DNA of 64,000 nt from Pelosinus propionicus DSM 13327. Lineage in GTDB: Bacteria > Bacillota > Negativicutes > DSM-13327. The notes beneath the pieces are model-generated. The model was not told the DNA's origin and did no database searches. It saw only the letters and a program-made list of their open reading frames with translations. The position numbers and the translations under genes are program-made. Location of the stretch: contig NZ_FOTS01000024.1 in assembly GCF_900114615.1 (NCBI RefSeq), forward strand, positions 1 to 64,000, read 5' to 3'. Positions 34,203 through 43,493 of this stretch are shown here, in pieces (position 1 is the first letter of the stretch; each line of letters opens with the position of its first letter).

Positions 34203-35620
34203 CAGAGAGACTTAATTTTTTTAGGTATCCCTGTGAAAAATGCAGCAATCATTCCTATCGCTGCTGTGAAAGCTCCCATTAGAAACACTTCTGGAAATGC
34301 TTTTCCTAATGCCATCTTCTCTGCAAGAGGCGCTGTGTAGCCACTCAAAGTCAACGGTATTATATAAGCTGCAACACGCTGCTGAATAAAAGCTCCAAAA
34401 ATAGTCGAACCTATGACCCCGCCCAGATAACGGATCATATTAAATAATCCGGATGCCATCCCCATGTGAGATTGAGGAACAACATTTATTAAATTTGAAG
34501 TTAAGGGAGTACTCGAAACGCCAAGACCAATACCTGTGGTAACAAGAGCAGCAGCTAACAGCCAATAGGGACTTTGCAGACTCAATCTGGAAAATATCCA
34601 TATGCCAATGGCAAGAATCGCCATGCCAGACACAATTAACAGCTTAAAATTAGGCGGGGCTGCTAATTTGCCCATTATAGGTGACATTATCATCATGGAT
34701 ATAGATAAAGGCAGTACTAACATACCTGCGTAAGTAGGGGAAAAATCATGTACATGCTGTAAGTACATAGGTATTAACAGCATACTTCCAAAAAGTGCAG
34801 CACCTTGAAAAAAACCAACGGCTACAGTCGCTGCAAAAGACGAGTTCTGTAATAACGCCAGAGAAATTAAGGGCTGACTGCTTCTGCTTTCTTGCCGAAA
34901 CAAAAGACAGGCGAAAAGCAAAAAAAGTCCTAAAAGAGGTACTGTTGTCTTAGTCAGCCATCCATTCGTTGACCCAACGATAATTGCCAGCAATAGAGAT
35001 ACAAGAGAAACCGTTAAGTAAATGGAGCCTTGATAATCGAATATCTTGGTAGAGCTGGTTTTAGGAATCGAAGGTATATAGCTGCCACCTAGCAGTAATA
35101 TGGCTGCTGCAAAAGGAAGATTGATATAAAAAATACTATGCCATCCAATATGATCGGTTAAAAAACCTCCTAGAGTAGGACCAACAAGACTTCCTGCTGA
35201 GGAAATCATCCCCCACCAACCAAGAATTGCACTCCGCTTATTTTGCTCAAAAGGGGTAATGACAAGTACCATAGAATTTGTCATTATAGCAGCAGCACCT
35301 AATGCTTGTATGGTCCTTGATGCTAGTAACATCCAAAAACTTCCTGCTATAGAACAGGAAAGAGATCCCATGGCAAAAATAAATACACCTAGCATAAATA
35401 TTCGTTTGGGGCTATAAATGTCTCCCAAGCTGCCGAAAATAGACATTGCAATTGCATAAGGGAGCATATAACCCGTGTACAGCCAAGTAGAACTTCGTAT
35501 ATCAATGGCAAACTCAATCATAATAGTCGGTAAGGCTACGTTAACCATGCTCGAATTCAAGATAGAAAAAAATGTACCAATGAAAACCAAGAACAATAAC
35601 ATTGCTTCGATCAACTCCAT
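34202..35620 (-). CDS. DHA2-family MFS efflux transporter
   Basis: A 472-residue, 14-helix MFS protein with DHA2 signatures (LNSSMVNVALPTI near the start; GPTLGGFL motif C near residue 150). It is probably a drug exporter. It has no adaptor gene and no clear ribosome-binding site before the ATG. The downstream MarR-GNAT gene has its own promoter but could still regulate this pump. It is distinct from the EmrB at 26 kb. Confidence 0.88.
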   Translation of the reverse strand: MELIEAMLLFLVFIGTFFSILNSSMVNVALPTIMIEFAIDIRSSTWLYTGYMLPYAIAMSIFGSLGDIYSPKRIFMLGVFIFAMGSLSCSIAGSFWMLLASRTIQALGAAAIMTNSMVLVITPFEQNKRSAILGWWGMISSAGSLVGPTLGGFLTDHIGWHSIFYINLPFAAAILLLGGSYIPSIPKTSSTKIFDYQGSIYLTVSLVSLLLAIIVGSTNGWLTKTTVPLLGLFLLFACLLFRQESRSSQPLISLALLQNSSFAATVAVGFFQGAALFGSMLLIPMYLQHVHDFSPTYAGMLVLPLSISMMIMSPIMGKLAAPPNFKLLIVSGMAILAIGIWIFSRLSLQSPYWLLAAALVTTGIGLGVSSTPLTSNLINVVPQSHMGMASGLFNMIRYLGGVIGSTIFGAFIQQRVAAYIIPLTLSGYTAPLAEKMALGKAFPEVFLMGAFTAAIGMIAAFFTGIPKKIKSL

Positions 35621-35673
35621 AGACAGTATATAAAGTTTAATCTACGCAAAAAGTAATCACATAATACACTTTG

Positions 35674-35712
35674 CAAAAAAACTGGATCGTACCCAAAATC
35701 CATCGTCCAGTT
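35674..35712 (-). terminator. Terminator after the MBL-fold gene
   Basis: AACTGGA-CG and CG-TCCAGTT form a stem with a small bulge, followed on the minus strand by a run of seven T. Confidence 0.75.
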
Positions 35713-35748
35713 CTTTTCTCTATTATACATGGAGTCATGGGCACTGCC

Positions 35749-36585
35749 TTAATTATATTCTAGTACCAATCCTACACCAACTTCTTCAACATTCGCACTT
35801 CGTGCTAGACTGTTCTTGGAACGAAAATCAGTACAATGGCAAGCATGGATAACATGCGGCTGACACTTTCTAAAATATTCAACAGTATTGTTCAGCCTGT
35901 TTGGGGAGGGATTTAATAGATGAAATCCACCTATCACATCGTATATCCGTTCTTCATTGCATACTTTTTTTGCATATTCAATAATATTGCAAATCCCTGC
36001 ATGGGAGCATCCTACAATGATTACCAACCCATTATCAGACACATATACTAATGCAGAATCGTCCAGTACATAATCATCTTCCCAGACACCGTCCCACATT
36101 ATCTTGCCAATTGGATTTTCGATCTCAAAAGAATTTTTTCGCTCGATTTCTCCTAAAAATACTAGTTTCGGAGTTAGCCATATAGGATCTTTACTAAGCT
36201 TTAATGGAAAAGATTTCTTTAATTGACTGTTAGACAGCATTGAACCAATATCAAGACCATCTAAACTTCGATCTAGGAATGCATCAGGATGAGCGATTAT
36301 CATAGGTCTCTTGCTCATATATCTTTTGCTTTCAGCCTCCGAATACAGCTTCACTAAATCACAAAGCCCCCATGTGTGGTCGTTATGACCATGAGAAATA
36401 ACAATCCCATCTAGGGCTAATAGATTAATACCCATTTTGATGGCATTACGAAGAAATAGATCTGAATATCCCGTATCAAACAAGTATCTGCCATCAGCAC
36501 ATTCGATCCAATAGGATACTCCTGGTTCAGCATAAAAATATCGATCAATGATAGTATTATTATCAACTAGAACTGTTAGTTTCAC
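35749..36585 (-). CDS. MBL-fold metallohydrolase (COG1237-like)
   Basis: A 278-residue metallo-beta-lactamase-fold enzyme with the metal motif SHGHNDHTWG (near residue 65), a later GCSHAGICN and a late ACHCTDF. It resembles the COG1237 group annotated as dihydropterin-aminobenzene phosphate synthase-like in archaea, but its role in bacteria is unknown. The GTG start follows GGAGGGG. It is 56 bases downstream of the D-cysteine desulfhydrase-like gene, so the two may share a transcript. Confidence 0.8.
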   Translation of the reverse strand: MKLTVLVDNNTIIDRYFYAEPGVSYWIECADGRYLFDTGYSDLFLRNAIKMGINLLALDGIVISHGHNDHTWGLCDLVKLYSEAESKRYMSKRPMIIAHPDAFLDRSLDGLDIGSMLSNSQLKKSFPLKLSKDPIWLTPKLVFLGEIERKNSFEIENPIGKIMWDGVWEDDYVLDDSALVYVSDNGLVIIVGCSHAGICNIIEYAKKVCNEERIYDVIGGFHLLNPSPNRLNNTVEYFRKCQPHVIHACHCTDFRSKNSLARSANVEEVGVGLVLEYN

Positions 36586-36641
36586 ATTACCCCTCCGTCC
36601 TTAAAGCTCTTGCCAAAATTAACTATAATCGTACTTTCCTT

Positions 36642-37637
36642 TTATAGGAATAATGACATATTGGCATACAATCCAGGTGAACCACCCGTATGGAGGAAAA
36701 GTACATTTGCATCTTTTTTAAAATATCCTTTTTTAATCAGGTCAATGAGTCCAGCCATTGCTTTTCCGGTATAGGTAGGATCAAGTAAAATACCTTCGGT
36801 CCTAGCCACCAATTTAACAGCTTCAATCATTGCTGCAGTAGGTATTGTATATCCATCTCCCAAATACTCATCAAAGCAAGTCACTGCTTCTGAAGGTATC
36901 TGAACGTTACTATTCAGGTAATCTGCTATTTCTGTGAATATATCTATTATCCGATTTTGTAGAACCTCTTGTGAATTTAAGACACTGATTCCGCTTACCG
37001 GTATATGACAATTGTTTCCTCGCAATCCAAACAAAAGACCACTATATGTACCAGCACTGCCACAAGCGACAACAATATGATCAATGGGCATACCCATGAA
37101 AAATGCTTGCTGCATAATTTCTTCAGCACAGGCAACATAACCTAATGCTCCAAGGGCATTCGATCCACCCATTGGAATAATATATGGTTTACATCCTTCT
37201 TCTATTGCTTTGGCAGCAGTTTGTTCCATTTCTGCTATTATATCAGAACCCCAAGGTATGACTTTTATGTCTTCCGCCCCAAGCAGATGGTAAAGAAATA
37301 CATTACCGCCAGCACCTATATGATAACTCCCTGGAGTAATTTCTGATACGATCAGCCGACACTTCAATCCTTCTTTCACAGCAGCAGCTAACGTTAAACG
37401 GCAATGATTGGATTGTATCCCACCGCATGTGATGAGCGTGTCTGCTCCTTGTCTTAACGCATCAGCAACTAAAAATTCCAACTTGCGCGTCTTATTTCCG
37501 CCACCGGTTAAACCAAGCAGATCATCACGCTTTATATATATATTTGCTCCTCCAACGGCCGCAGTCAGACGCTCGAGTTTTTCTATCGGCGTATACCCTT
37601 CTGTATACTGACGCCGAGGGTATTGTGCTAAATACAT
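36642..37637 (-). CDS. dcyD: D-cysteine desulfhydrase/ACC deaminase-family PLP enzyme
   Basis: A fold-type II PLP enzyme of 331 residues with the catalytic Lys in GGGNKTRKLE (near residue 52), CGGIQSNHCR and a phosphate cup near SAGTYSG. The family includes D-cysteine desulfhydrase, which makes pyruvate, sulfide and ammonia, and ACC deaminase. I chose the ATG at 37637 because GGAGGT precedes it. An upstream ATG at 37700 would add an unrelated 21-residue tail. D-cysteine is the likelier substrate but is not proven. Confidence 0.8.
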   Translation of the reverse strand: MYLAQYPRRQYTEGYTPIEKLERLTAAVGGANIYIKRDDLLGLTGGGNKTRKLEFLVADALRQGADTLITCGGIQSNHCRLTLAAAVKEGLKCRLIVSEITPGSYHIGAGGNVFLYHLLGAEDIKVIPWGSDIIAEMEQTAAKAIEEGCKPYIIPMGGSNALGALGYVACAEEIMQQAFFMGMPIDHIVVACGSAGTYSGLLFGLRGNNCHIPVSGISVLNSQEVLQNRIIDIFTEIADYLNSNVQIPSEAVTCFDEYLGDGYTIPTAAMIEAVKLVARTEGILLDPTYTGKAMAGLIDLIKKGYFKKDANVLFLHTGGSPGLYANMSLFL

Positions 37638-37711
37638 CTCATTACCTCCATCTTTTTTATAAACATGTAACTTTTTCGATATTAAATACAGCTTTAACAT
37701 CTTCCTAATTA

Positions 37712-37767
37712 AAAGAGAAAGCTATCCCTAGTCTACAATAAAATAGACTAGGGATAGCTTTCTCTTT
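37712..37767 (-). terminator. Long terminator after the 41-codon gene
   Basis: A perfect 24-bp stem (37712-37735 with 37744-37767) and an eight-base loop, followed on the minus strand by TTAATTAGG. It isolates the small gene from dcyD. Confidence 0.8.
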
Positions 37768-37808
37768 ACTAAATACTAAGTCCTGCTGAAAATCCAACTT
37801 GATTAACA

Positions 37809-37934
37809 TTATTTTACTTTTCTTGTACTCTCTATTGTCATTTGCTCAAGATCTTTCAAAATCCGTGGAAGATCCATGATCAATTGCTCTATTTCATCTT
37901 TACTCATTTCAATATCTAGAATTTCATCTGACAT
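37809..37934 (-). CDS. Small acidic protein, 41 residues
   Basis: A short gene with strong signals: GGAGGTAGGGG ahead of the ATG, 41 codons, and a terminator just downstream. The product starts MSDEILDIEMSKDEIEQLIMD and ends basic (STRKVK), probably two amphipathic helices; I recognise no family. In the 370-base gap to its right there is also an extended -10 promoter for the EamA gene and a weak hairpin at 38059-38096. Confidence 0.65.
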   Translation of the reverse strand: MSDEILDIEMSKDEIEQLIMDLPRILKDLEQMTIESTRKVK

Positions 37935-38177
37935 GAAAACCCCTACCTCCAAAAACATTTTGTCTTTGAATCAGAATATGAATAATAATGATTGTACATT
38001 AACAGTCTTTGAATTGTTTTTGAATGCAGCAATCCCGTAATGCTAAGCAACCTTGCAAAGAGCGAATTTTGTATTCTCACCGTGATTTGCTCTTAGATAC
38101 TTTTCTAATATTCAGCACATATATATTACTTTTATGAAATCAATTTAATAACATTTTATGAAGTCATTTAACGATAG

Positions 38178-38186
38178 TGATATAAT
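38178..38186 (+). promoter_or_regulatory. Extended -10 promoter of the EamA gene
   Basis: TGATATAAT (TG at 38178, TATAAT at 38181-38186) with a poor -35. It implies a leader of about 115 bases. Confidence 0.5.
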
Positions 38187-38307
38187 AAAGTAGTGCATCG
38201 GCTGGTTGAGGGTATCATGTATGTAGGTGAAATGTCAATATTAAACTAAATGGTGGTGAACTTTAGTCAAAAACTTGTGCGTTCATAAGTGTCTTTACTA
38301 AACAAAT

Positions 38308-39213
38308 ATGAAAAATAAAAATACAGCATATTTATATCTATTAATAACTTTTTTTGCTTGGGGTAGTTTATATGTAGTTAGTAAATTTGTCTTGGGAAAA
38401 ATACCGATCATCACAATTTCTTTCCTTCGCTATGTGATTGCAGGAATAATTCTGATGCTGCTTCTTAAACAGCGAAAGCTGAAACGAATTGAGAAACAAG
38501 ATTATAAGTGTATATTTTCTATTGGTTTTTTCGGTTATTTCGTGGCAATCGGTGCACAATTATTAGGAACCAAGCTATCAAATGCTTCCTTGGCATCACT
38601 GGTTAATTCTATGAATCCAATTGTAATTATGTTATTTGCGATATTCATTTTAAAGGAAAAATTAACAGCAACTAAAATAATTTGTGGTGTTTTAGCGATT
38701 ATCGGTGTCTATATTATTGTTGGCGGAGTTGATGGCAGCAACCAATTCTTGGGGATTTCAATTTCTATATTCTCGGTATTTTTATGGTCTTACGTCTCCG
38801 TGATTATTAGAAAAATTACACAAAAATATGATTCGCTTCAGATAACGACATACGGAATCATTATTGCAGCGATATGTACAATGCCATTTTCACTATGGGA
38901 ACTCATGGTAACCCCTAATGTTCAATTTGATAAGAGCGTAATCCTTTCTATGCTTTATATAGGAGGGGTTTGTACAGCAGTCGCCCATGTTCTTTGGAAT
39001 AAAAGTTTATCATTGATGGAAGCAGGAGCTTGCTCTTTATTTTATCCATTGCAACCAATGGTGGCAGTCTTACTCGGATGGGTGTTTCTGGGGGAAAATA
39101 TCAGTATGAACTTTATATTAGGAGGCCTTCTGATTACCAGTGGAGTACTTTTTAGCATCTTGAGGGAAAAGGATACTAGGCCAACTCTGAAAAGCACAAG
39201 AAATTTTTCCTAG
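38308..39213 (+). CDS. EamA/DMT-family transporter
   Basis: A 301-residue protein with ten hydrophobic helices in two EamA repeats (about 8-140 and 150-290), including FAWGSLYVVSKFVLG and the second-repeat WSYVSVIIRK. The family exports amino acids and metabolites such as cysteine or threonine. The ribosome-binding site is weak, and an in-frame TAA lies just before the ATG, so this start is fixed. It may export products of the neighbouring PLP enzymes; this is inference. Confidence 0.87.
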   Translation: MKNKNTAYLYLLITFFAWGSLYVVSKFVLGKIPIITISFLRYVIAGIILMLLLKQRKLKRIEKQDYKCIFSIGFFGYFVAIGAQLLGTKLSNASLASLVNSMNPIVIMLFAIFILKEKLTATKIICGVLAIIGVYIIVGGVDGSNQFLGISISIFSVFLWSYVSVIIRKITQKYDSLQITTYGIIIAAICTMPFSLWELMVTPNVQFDKSVILSMLYIGGVCTAVAHVLWNKSLSLMEAGACSLFYPLQPMVAVLLGWVFLGENISMNFILGGLLITSGVLFSILREKDTRPTLKSTRNFS

Positions 39214-39301
39214 GCACTTGCTGCACACATGATATAATTCTTCGCCTTCAGATCTGGTGATAATTTCATCTACTATTACACTCAAGAATAAGACGGGTTA
39301 G

Positions 39302-39679
39302 CTACACATAGGCAATCGCATCAATTTCAATCAGCGCATTAAAATGAAGTGTATTAGTTGGCACTATGGTACGAGATGGTTTATGATTTCCAAAAAAACC
39401 TCCATATATCTCATTAACAACCTGCCAATAAGTGATGTCTGCAATATATACCGTAGTCTTAAGTACCTGCTGTTTAGAACTTCTACACTGCTTCAGTACA
39501 TCATCCAAGTTTTTTAACGCTACTCTCGTTTGTTCTTCTATCCCTCCTTCGGGTAAGGTTTCACCAGCAGCATAGTTAATTGGCAATTGCCCCGATATAT
39601 ACGCTAGATCACCATGTATTACCGCAGGAGAATAATGCCCCTTGGATTGACGAGAATAAGGCGTACTAACCATTTGCAT
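39302..39679 (-). CDS. RidA/YjgF-family enamine deaminase
   Basis: A 125-residue RidA-like protein with the conserved Arg in PSRTIVP and the DDVLKQ region. RidA proteins hydrolyse reactive enamine/imine intermediates released by PLP enzymes. The ATG at 39679 follows GGAGGT by seven bases. It lies downstream of a PLP lyase gene in the same direction (58 bases), a functionally matched pair. Confidence 0.85.
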   Translation of the reverse strand: MQMVSTPYSRQSKGHYSPAVIHGDLAYISGQLPINYAAGETLPEGGIEEQTRVALKNLDDVLKQCRSSKQQVLKTTVYIADITYWQVVNEIYGGFFGNHKPSRTIVPTNTLHFNALIEIDAIAYV

Positions 39680-39736
39680 GCAACATACCTCCAATATTTT
39701 TTCTGTTACTATCATTTGCTGTCCTCTTGAGCAGCA

Positions 39737-40729
39737 TTATTTTTTGAGTCCCATACCAGTTAACGGAACAACAATATTAAGTTTATCATCATGTCCATCT
39801 TTAAAATATTCCAGCATACCGGCAACTGCGGCCCCTGATGTTACTTCTACATAAATTCCCATTTCACCAAGCATTTCCTGAGCTTTAGTTACCTGGTCAT
39901 CATCCACTGCAATAATGTCGCCTTTACTGTCATTTATAGCGTCTATCATTTCATTGATTCTCTTCGGTTCTTGAATCGCAATGCCTTCAGCGACAGTTTG
40001 TTTCATTTTACCAACTGGCTGGTTTTTAAATTTTTTGAATATCGGAGCACAATTTTTACTTTGAACAACAATAATCCGGGGAAGCTGTCCTATTTCTTTA
40101 AACCCCTTATAGACTCCTAACAGCATCGTTCCATTGCCAGCAGGAACTACTATATAATTCGGAATACCAATCTGCTCATAAATCTCATAAGCAAGAGATT
40201 TCGTTCCTTCAAAGAACAAGGGATTATAAACATGTGAAGCATAATACGTGGTTTGCGCTGCCTTCAAAATTGCTTTGGCTGTGTCATCACGTGTTCCTGG
40301 AACTCTCACTACGTTTGCTTTATAAGCATTAATTTGTTTAATTTTTCCTAGGGAAGTACTCTCCGGCAAATAGATATTGCACTTGATGCCTGCTGCTGCA
40401 CAATATCCTGCAAATGCAGCCCCGGCATTACCAGAGGAATCTTCAACAACCTCGGTTATGCCTAATTCTTTTAATTTATTAATTACAGCAAAAGCCCCAC
40501 GGTCTTTGAAAGAACCTGTAGGCTGCATATAATCTAGCTTTAAATAGATTTCCTTTCCCTGTAACTTCCTTTTTATGACCGGAGTTTGAACTTCTCCTAA
40601 GGATACGGTTGCTGTAATTTTCTCGTCCTTTTCCTTATACAATTGAAAAAGTCCACCGCACTCACACTGATAGTCAAGTCCCCCTATTGGATAGTTCTTT
40701 TCACATTGAGAACAGTAAAAATGCATCAT
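39737..40729 (-). CDS. Threonine synthase-like PLP enzyme
   Basis: A 330-residue fold-type II PLP enzyme with the Lys in PTGSFKDRGA (near residue 75), SSGNAGAAFAGY and a Gly-rich VPAGNGTMLLG. An N-terminal zinc-ribbon-like pair (CSQC, CECG) is typical of the threonine synthase group. Catabolic threonine- or diaminopropionate-lyase activity is equally possible, and the RidA partner and divergent YheO-like regulator favour amino-acid breakdown. AAGGAG precedes tandem ATGs. Confidence 0.8.
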   Translation of the reverse strand: MMHFYCSQCEKNYPIGGLDYQCECGGLFQLYKEKDEKITATVSLGEVQTPVIKRKLQGKEIYLKLDYMQPTGSFKDRGAFAVINKLKELGITEVVEDSSGNAGAAFAGYCAAAGIKCNIYLPESTSLGKIKQINAYKANVVRVPGTRDDTAKAILKAAQTTYYASHVYNPLFFEGTKSLAYEIYEQIGIPNYIVVPAGNGTMLLGVYKGFKEIGQLPRIIVVQSKNCAPIFKKFKNQPVGKMKQTVAEGIAIQEPKRINEMIDAINDSKGDIIAVDDDQVTKAQEMLGEMGIYVEVTSGAAVAGMLEYFKDGHDDKLNIVVPLTGMGLKK

Positions 40730-40882
40730 AACAGCTCCTTATATTTTTTGATGAAATAGTTGACTATCATATAAAAAATTATATAATATACATATAATTC
40801 ACCCTTATATTTTATATAATATATATTTTTTTATATAAAATCAAGGCATTTATATATTTTTTTATACATTGGAGAATGATTT

Positions 40883-41524
40883 ATGATGAAGATTAATAAA
40901 AAATTAGAAAAATATATACCCATAGCCAATTTAATAGCTAAAACTTTCGGCAAACACTGTGAAGTCGTCATCCATGATTTATCGATTCCTCAAAACTCAG
41001 TTGTTTATACCATTAATAATCACGTAACCGGTCGTGAAATTGGACAATCTTTTGAGCATTTAGTGAAAGATGTTCTATTATCTAAAAAATTTGATAATGA
41101 TTATAATGCAAATTATATTACCATTGCGAAAGATGGAAGAAAGATAAAATCTTCTACTGCACTCATTAGAGATTCCGAAAATAAAGTAATTGGTGCCTTG
41201 TGTATTAATTATGATTTAGAAAAATTAAATTATATCAAGATTTTTTTAGATGAATTTTTGGCCGCTGAAGAAGAAACAATAGAAACAGCAGTGGAACCTT
41301 TTGATAATGTAATGGAAATTGTGGACGATTTGCTAGATAAAATTATCGACAATAAAAACATTGAGCTTTTAAAACGAAAAGATAAAATTGATTTAATCTT
41401 TTTCATGGAAAAAAAAGGGCTTTTTTTAGTCAAAGGCGCGATTGAAAAAGTTGCCGAAAAATTAAATATTTCTAAGGTAACTGTTTACAGTTACTTAGAT
41501 GAAATAAAAAAATCTCAATTATAA
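40883..41524 (+). CDS. YheO/DauR-like PAS-HTH regulator
   Basis: A 213-residue protein with an N-terminal PAS_6/YheO-like domain (HCEVVIHDLS, then ALCINYDLEKL) and a C-terminal helix-turn-helix (VAEKLNISKVTVYSYLDEI). Related regulators control D-amino-acid use. It diverges from the PLP enzyme/RidA pair across a 153-base, very AT-rich gap with several near-palindromes, a likely shared control region. GGAGAATG precedes the ATG. Confidence 0.82.
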   Translation: MMKINKKLEKYIPIANLIAKTFGKHCEVVIHDLSIPQNSVVYTINNHVTGREIGQSFEHLVKDVLLSKKFDNDYNANYITIAKDGRKIKSSTALIRDSENKVIGALCINYDLEKLNYIKIFLDEFLAAEEETIETAVEPFDNVMEIVDDLLDKIIDNKNIELLKRKDKIDLIFFMEKKGLFLVKGAIEKVAEKLNISKVTVYSYLDEIKKSQL

Positions 41525-41569
41525 ATTATGATGCTACCCTGCCTAGTTTGTGGCAAGATAGCATCAAAT

Positions 41570-43020
41570 TTATATATTCAGATTTATCCCTCGTGCAATT
41601 CTGCTGCCAAGTTCATGATCTACCTGCATAAAATGTTCAATCATTCTCCTTTGAATAGGCTCGTATGCTTGACTTAAATTTTCTACAATATTTGAAACCA
41701 AATGTTTCTTTTCAAGTACCGACATCATTCTATATCTGCAGCCGGCTTGATAATAATCATCACCTGTTATTTCGGATCGAGCCACATTGCCTGTAACAAA
41801 CTCTTCAGGCCGTTTTCCGATCTCGGGTGCCGGCTGAGGCATACCACCTCCTAATGTATTGGGCAAATAGTTAGCAACTCCTTCATTGTACATGGTTTGC
41901 ATGGTTCCATTCTGCATCTTATTGGCAATTGGCTTTCTAGGCATATTCGTGGGAAGTGCTAAATAATTGACTCCCATACGGTATCGTTGCGTATCTCCAT
42001 AAGCAAAAATACGCCCTTGCAGTATTTTATCATTCGAAAAATCGATCCCCGGTACAATGGCCGCAGGAGAGAAGGCGGATTGTTCAACTTCAACAAAAAA
42101 ATTATCAGGATTTTTATTTAGCACCATGATGCCGACTGGCATCAATGGAAATATGTCTTCTGGCCATATATTAGTAGAATCCAATGGATCAAATTGTAGA
42201 TTGCATTCATCTTCTACTTTCAGGATTTGTACACGCATCTCATATTCAACAGCATGCCCTGCAGCAATGGTATCAAACAAATCCCTGCTTGCTATGTCAG
42301 GATCACTGCCAGCAAGTTGAACCGCTGTCTTACTGTCTATGTATGCAACCCCTGCACAGGGTTCCCAATGGTACTTAACATATACTTCGTCGCCCCGTAT
42401 ATTTACCCATTTATAGGTATTAACACCATACCCTTGAATGGTTCTATAGCTTTTGACAGTCCCATTATCCGCAAACAAGTAGGTAAGAAAATTCATAGAT
42501 TCCGGCCTAAGTGACATAAAATCCCAAAAACGACTGGCAGCTATCGGCCCACCTCGGACATTTGCAACTGGATCTGGCTTTAAAGCATGAACTAAATCTG
42601 GAAATTGAATCGGGTCTCTAAGAGGAAACACCGGAATATGGTTGCCAACAATATCATAATTTCCTTCATCTGTATAAAATTTTACGGAGAATCCTCTGAT
42701 ATCCCTCACGGTATCTGCCCCCCCAAAGAGCCTCCTGCTACTGAAAACCTAACAAAAACAGGGGTTTTGTTTTCTGTATCCTGCAGAAAACTCGCCTTCG
42801 TTAATGAGGCCATTGATTTATAGGGTCTAAAAAAACCAAAAGCTCCAGCTCCTTTCGCGTGTAATACTCTTTCTGGAATCCTCTCCCTATCAAAATGAGA
42901 AATTTTTTCGAGGAAAACAATATCCTCAAGTAATATTGGCCCCCATTCACCTACAGTTAATGATTGTTGATCATTAGTAACAGGTGTCCCCTGATTACTG
43001 GTAAGATAACGTTGCTCCAT
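41570..43020 (-). pseudogene. Catalase, frameshifted at a G7 run
   Basis: Two overlapping frames together encode a normal 480-residue small-subunit haem catalase. The first (43020 to about 42706) holds the catalytic His in VLHAKGAG. The second (to 41570) holds DIRGFSVKFYT, the Asn in VGNHIPVF and haem-ligand Tyr in RIFAYGDTQ. The break lies at a run of seven G on the coding strand (plus-strand C at 42718-42724); eight G would restore GGADTVRD. All catalytic residues remain, so this is a recent frameshift, a phase-variable tract or a sequencing error. SD is GGGGAGAG. Confidence 0.85.
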
Positions 43021-43118
43021 ATTTCTTCTCTCCCCATTACAAATTCTTTTATAATATATTTAAATTGGAGCCTACTGATGAATAAGATTTAATATCTAGA
43101 GTTTAATAGATAACTCAT

Positions 43119-43164
43119 AGAGAAAAGGTACTTTACACCAATGGGTGAAAAGTACCTTTTCTCT
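43119..43164 (-). terminator. Terminator after the 39-codon gene
   Basis: AGAGAAAAGGTACTTT pairs exactly with 43149-43164 around a 14-base loop with some inner pairing. It lies about 35 bases past the small gene. Confidence 0.75.
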
Positions 43165-43199
43165 ACAGTTTGAAGATAGCAATAGCCAACTTCATTATT

Positions 43200-43319
43200 T
43201 TAACATTTTTCTTTATTCTGCTTATTCTTCTTATTTTCGTTATTAAAAATCTCTTTTGCAAATTCAACATTCTTGTTTTGCTTTTTATTTTCTTCTTGCT
43301 TACGTTCTTGTTCTTTCAT
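43200..43319 (-). CDS. Small Lys/Glu/Asn-rich protein, 39 residues
   Basis: GGAGGTG lies six bases ahead of an ATG that opens 39 codons. The product is extremely hydrophilic (MKEQERKQEENKKQNKN..., ending in Cys), with one short less polar patch VEFAKEIF. It is probably disordered or a single helix. I recognise no family; it lacks the motifs of alpha/beta-type small acid-soluble spore proteins. A terminator follows. Confidence 0.6.
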   Translation of the reverse strand: MKEQERKQEENKKQNKNVEFAKEIFNNENKKNKQNKEKC

Positions 43320-43424
43320 ATTTATCACCTCCAATATTATTATTGCCAGATCTTCAGTTATAATCAGATGAAATATAAGCCTTAATTGTTATTTCTTGAA
43401 ATATTTTTTTAAACTATAACGCAC

Positions 43425-43462
43425 AAAATAAAAGACTCGCGAAATTTGCAAGTCTTTATTTT
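43425..43462 (-). terminator. Terminator after eda
   Basis: AAAATAAAAGACT and AGTCTTTATTTT form a stem with one bulged A, directly past the eda stop, with T-rich flanks. Confidence 0.8.
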
Positions 43463-43493
43463 GATGCCAATATTTAAGAATTTAATTCTTTGT

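Noticed and set aside
33952-34215. 87-codon plus-strand frame across the MarR palindrome
   Set aside because: It starts inside the operator, has no ribosome-binding site and no protein-like composition.
43170-43385. 71-codon hydrophobic plus-strand frame resembling a membrane peptide
   Set aside because: It is the exact antisense of the Lys/Asn-rich 39-codon gene, which has the ribosome-binding site and terminator; A-rich codons read backwards give Phe/Leu/Ile.
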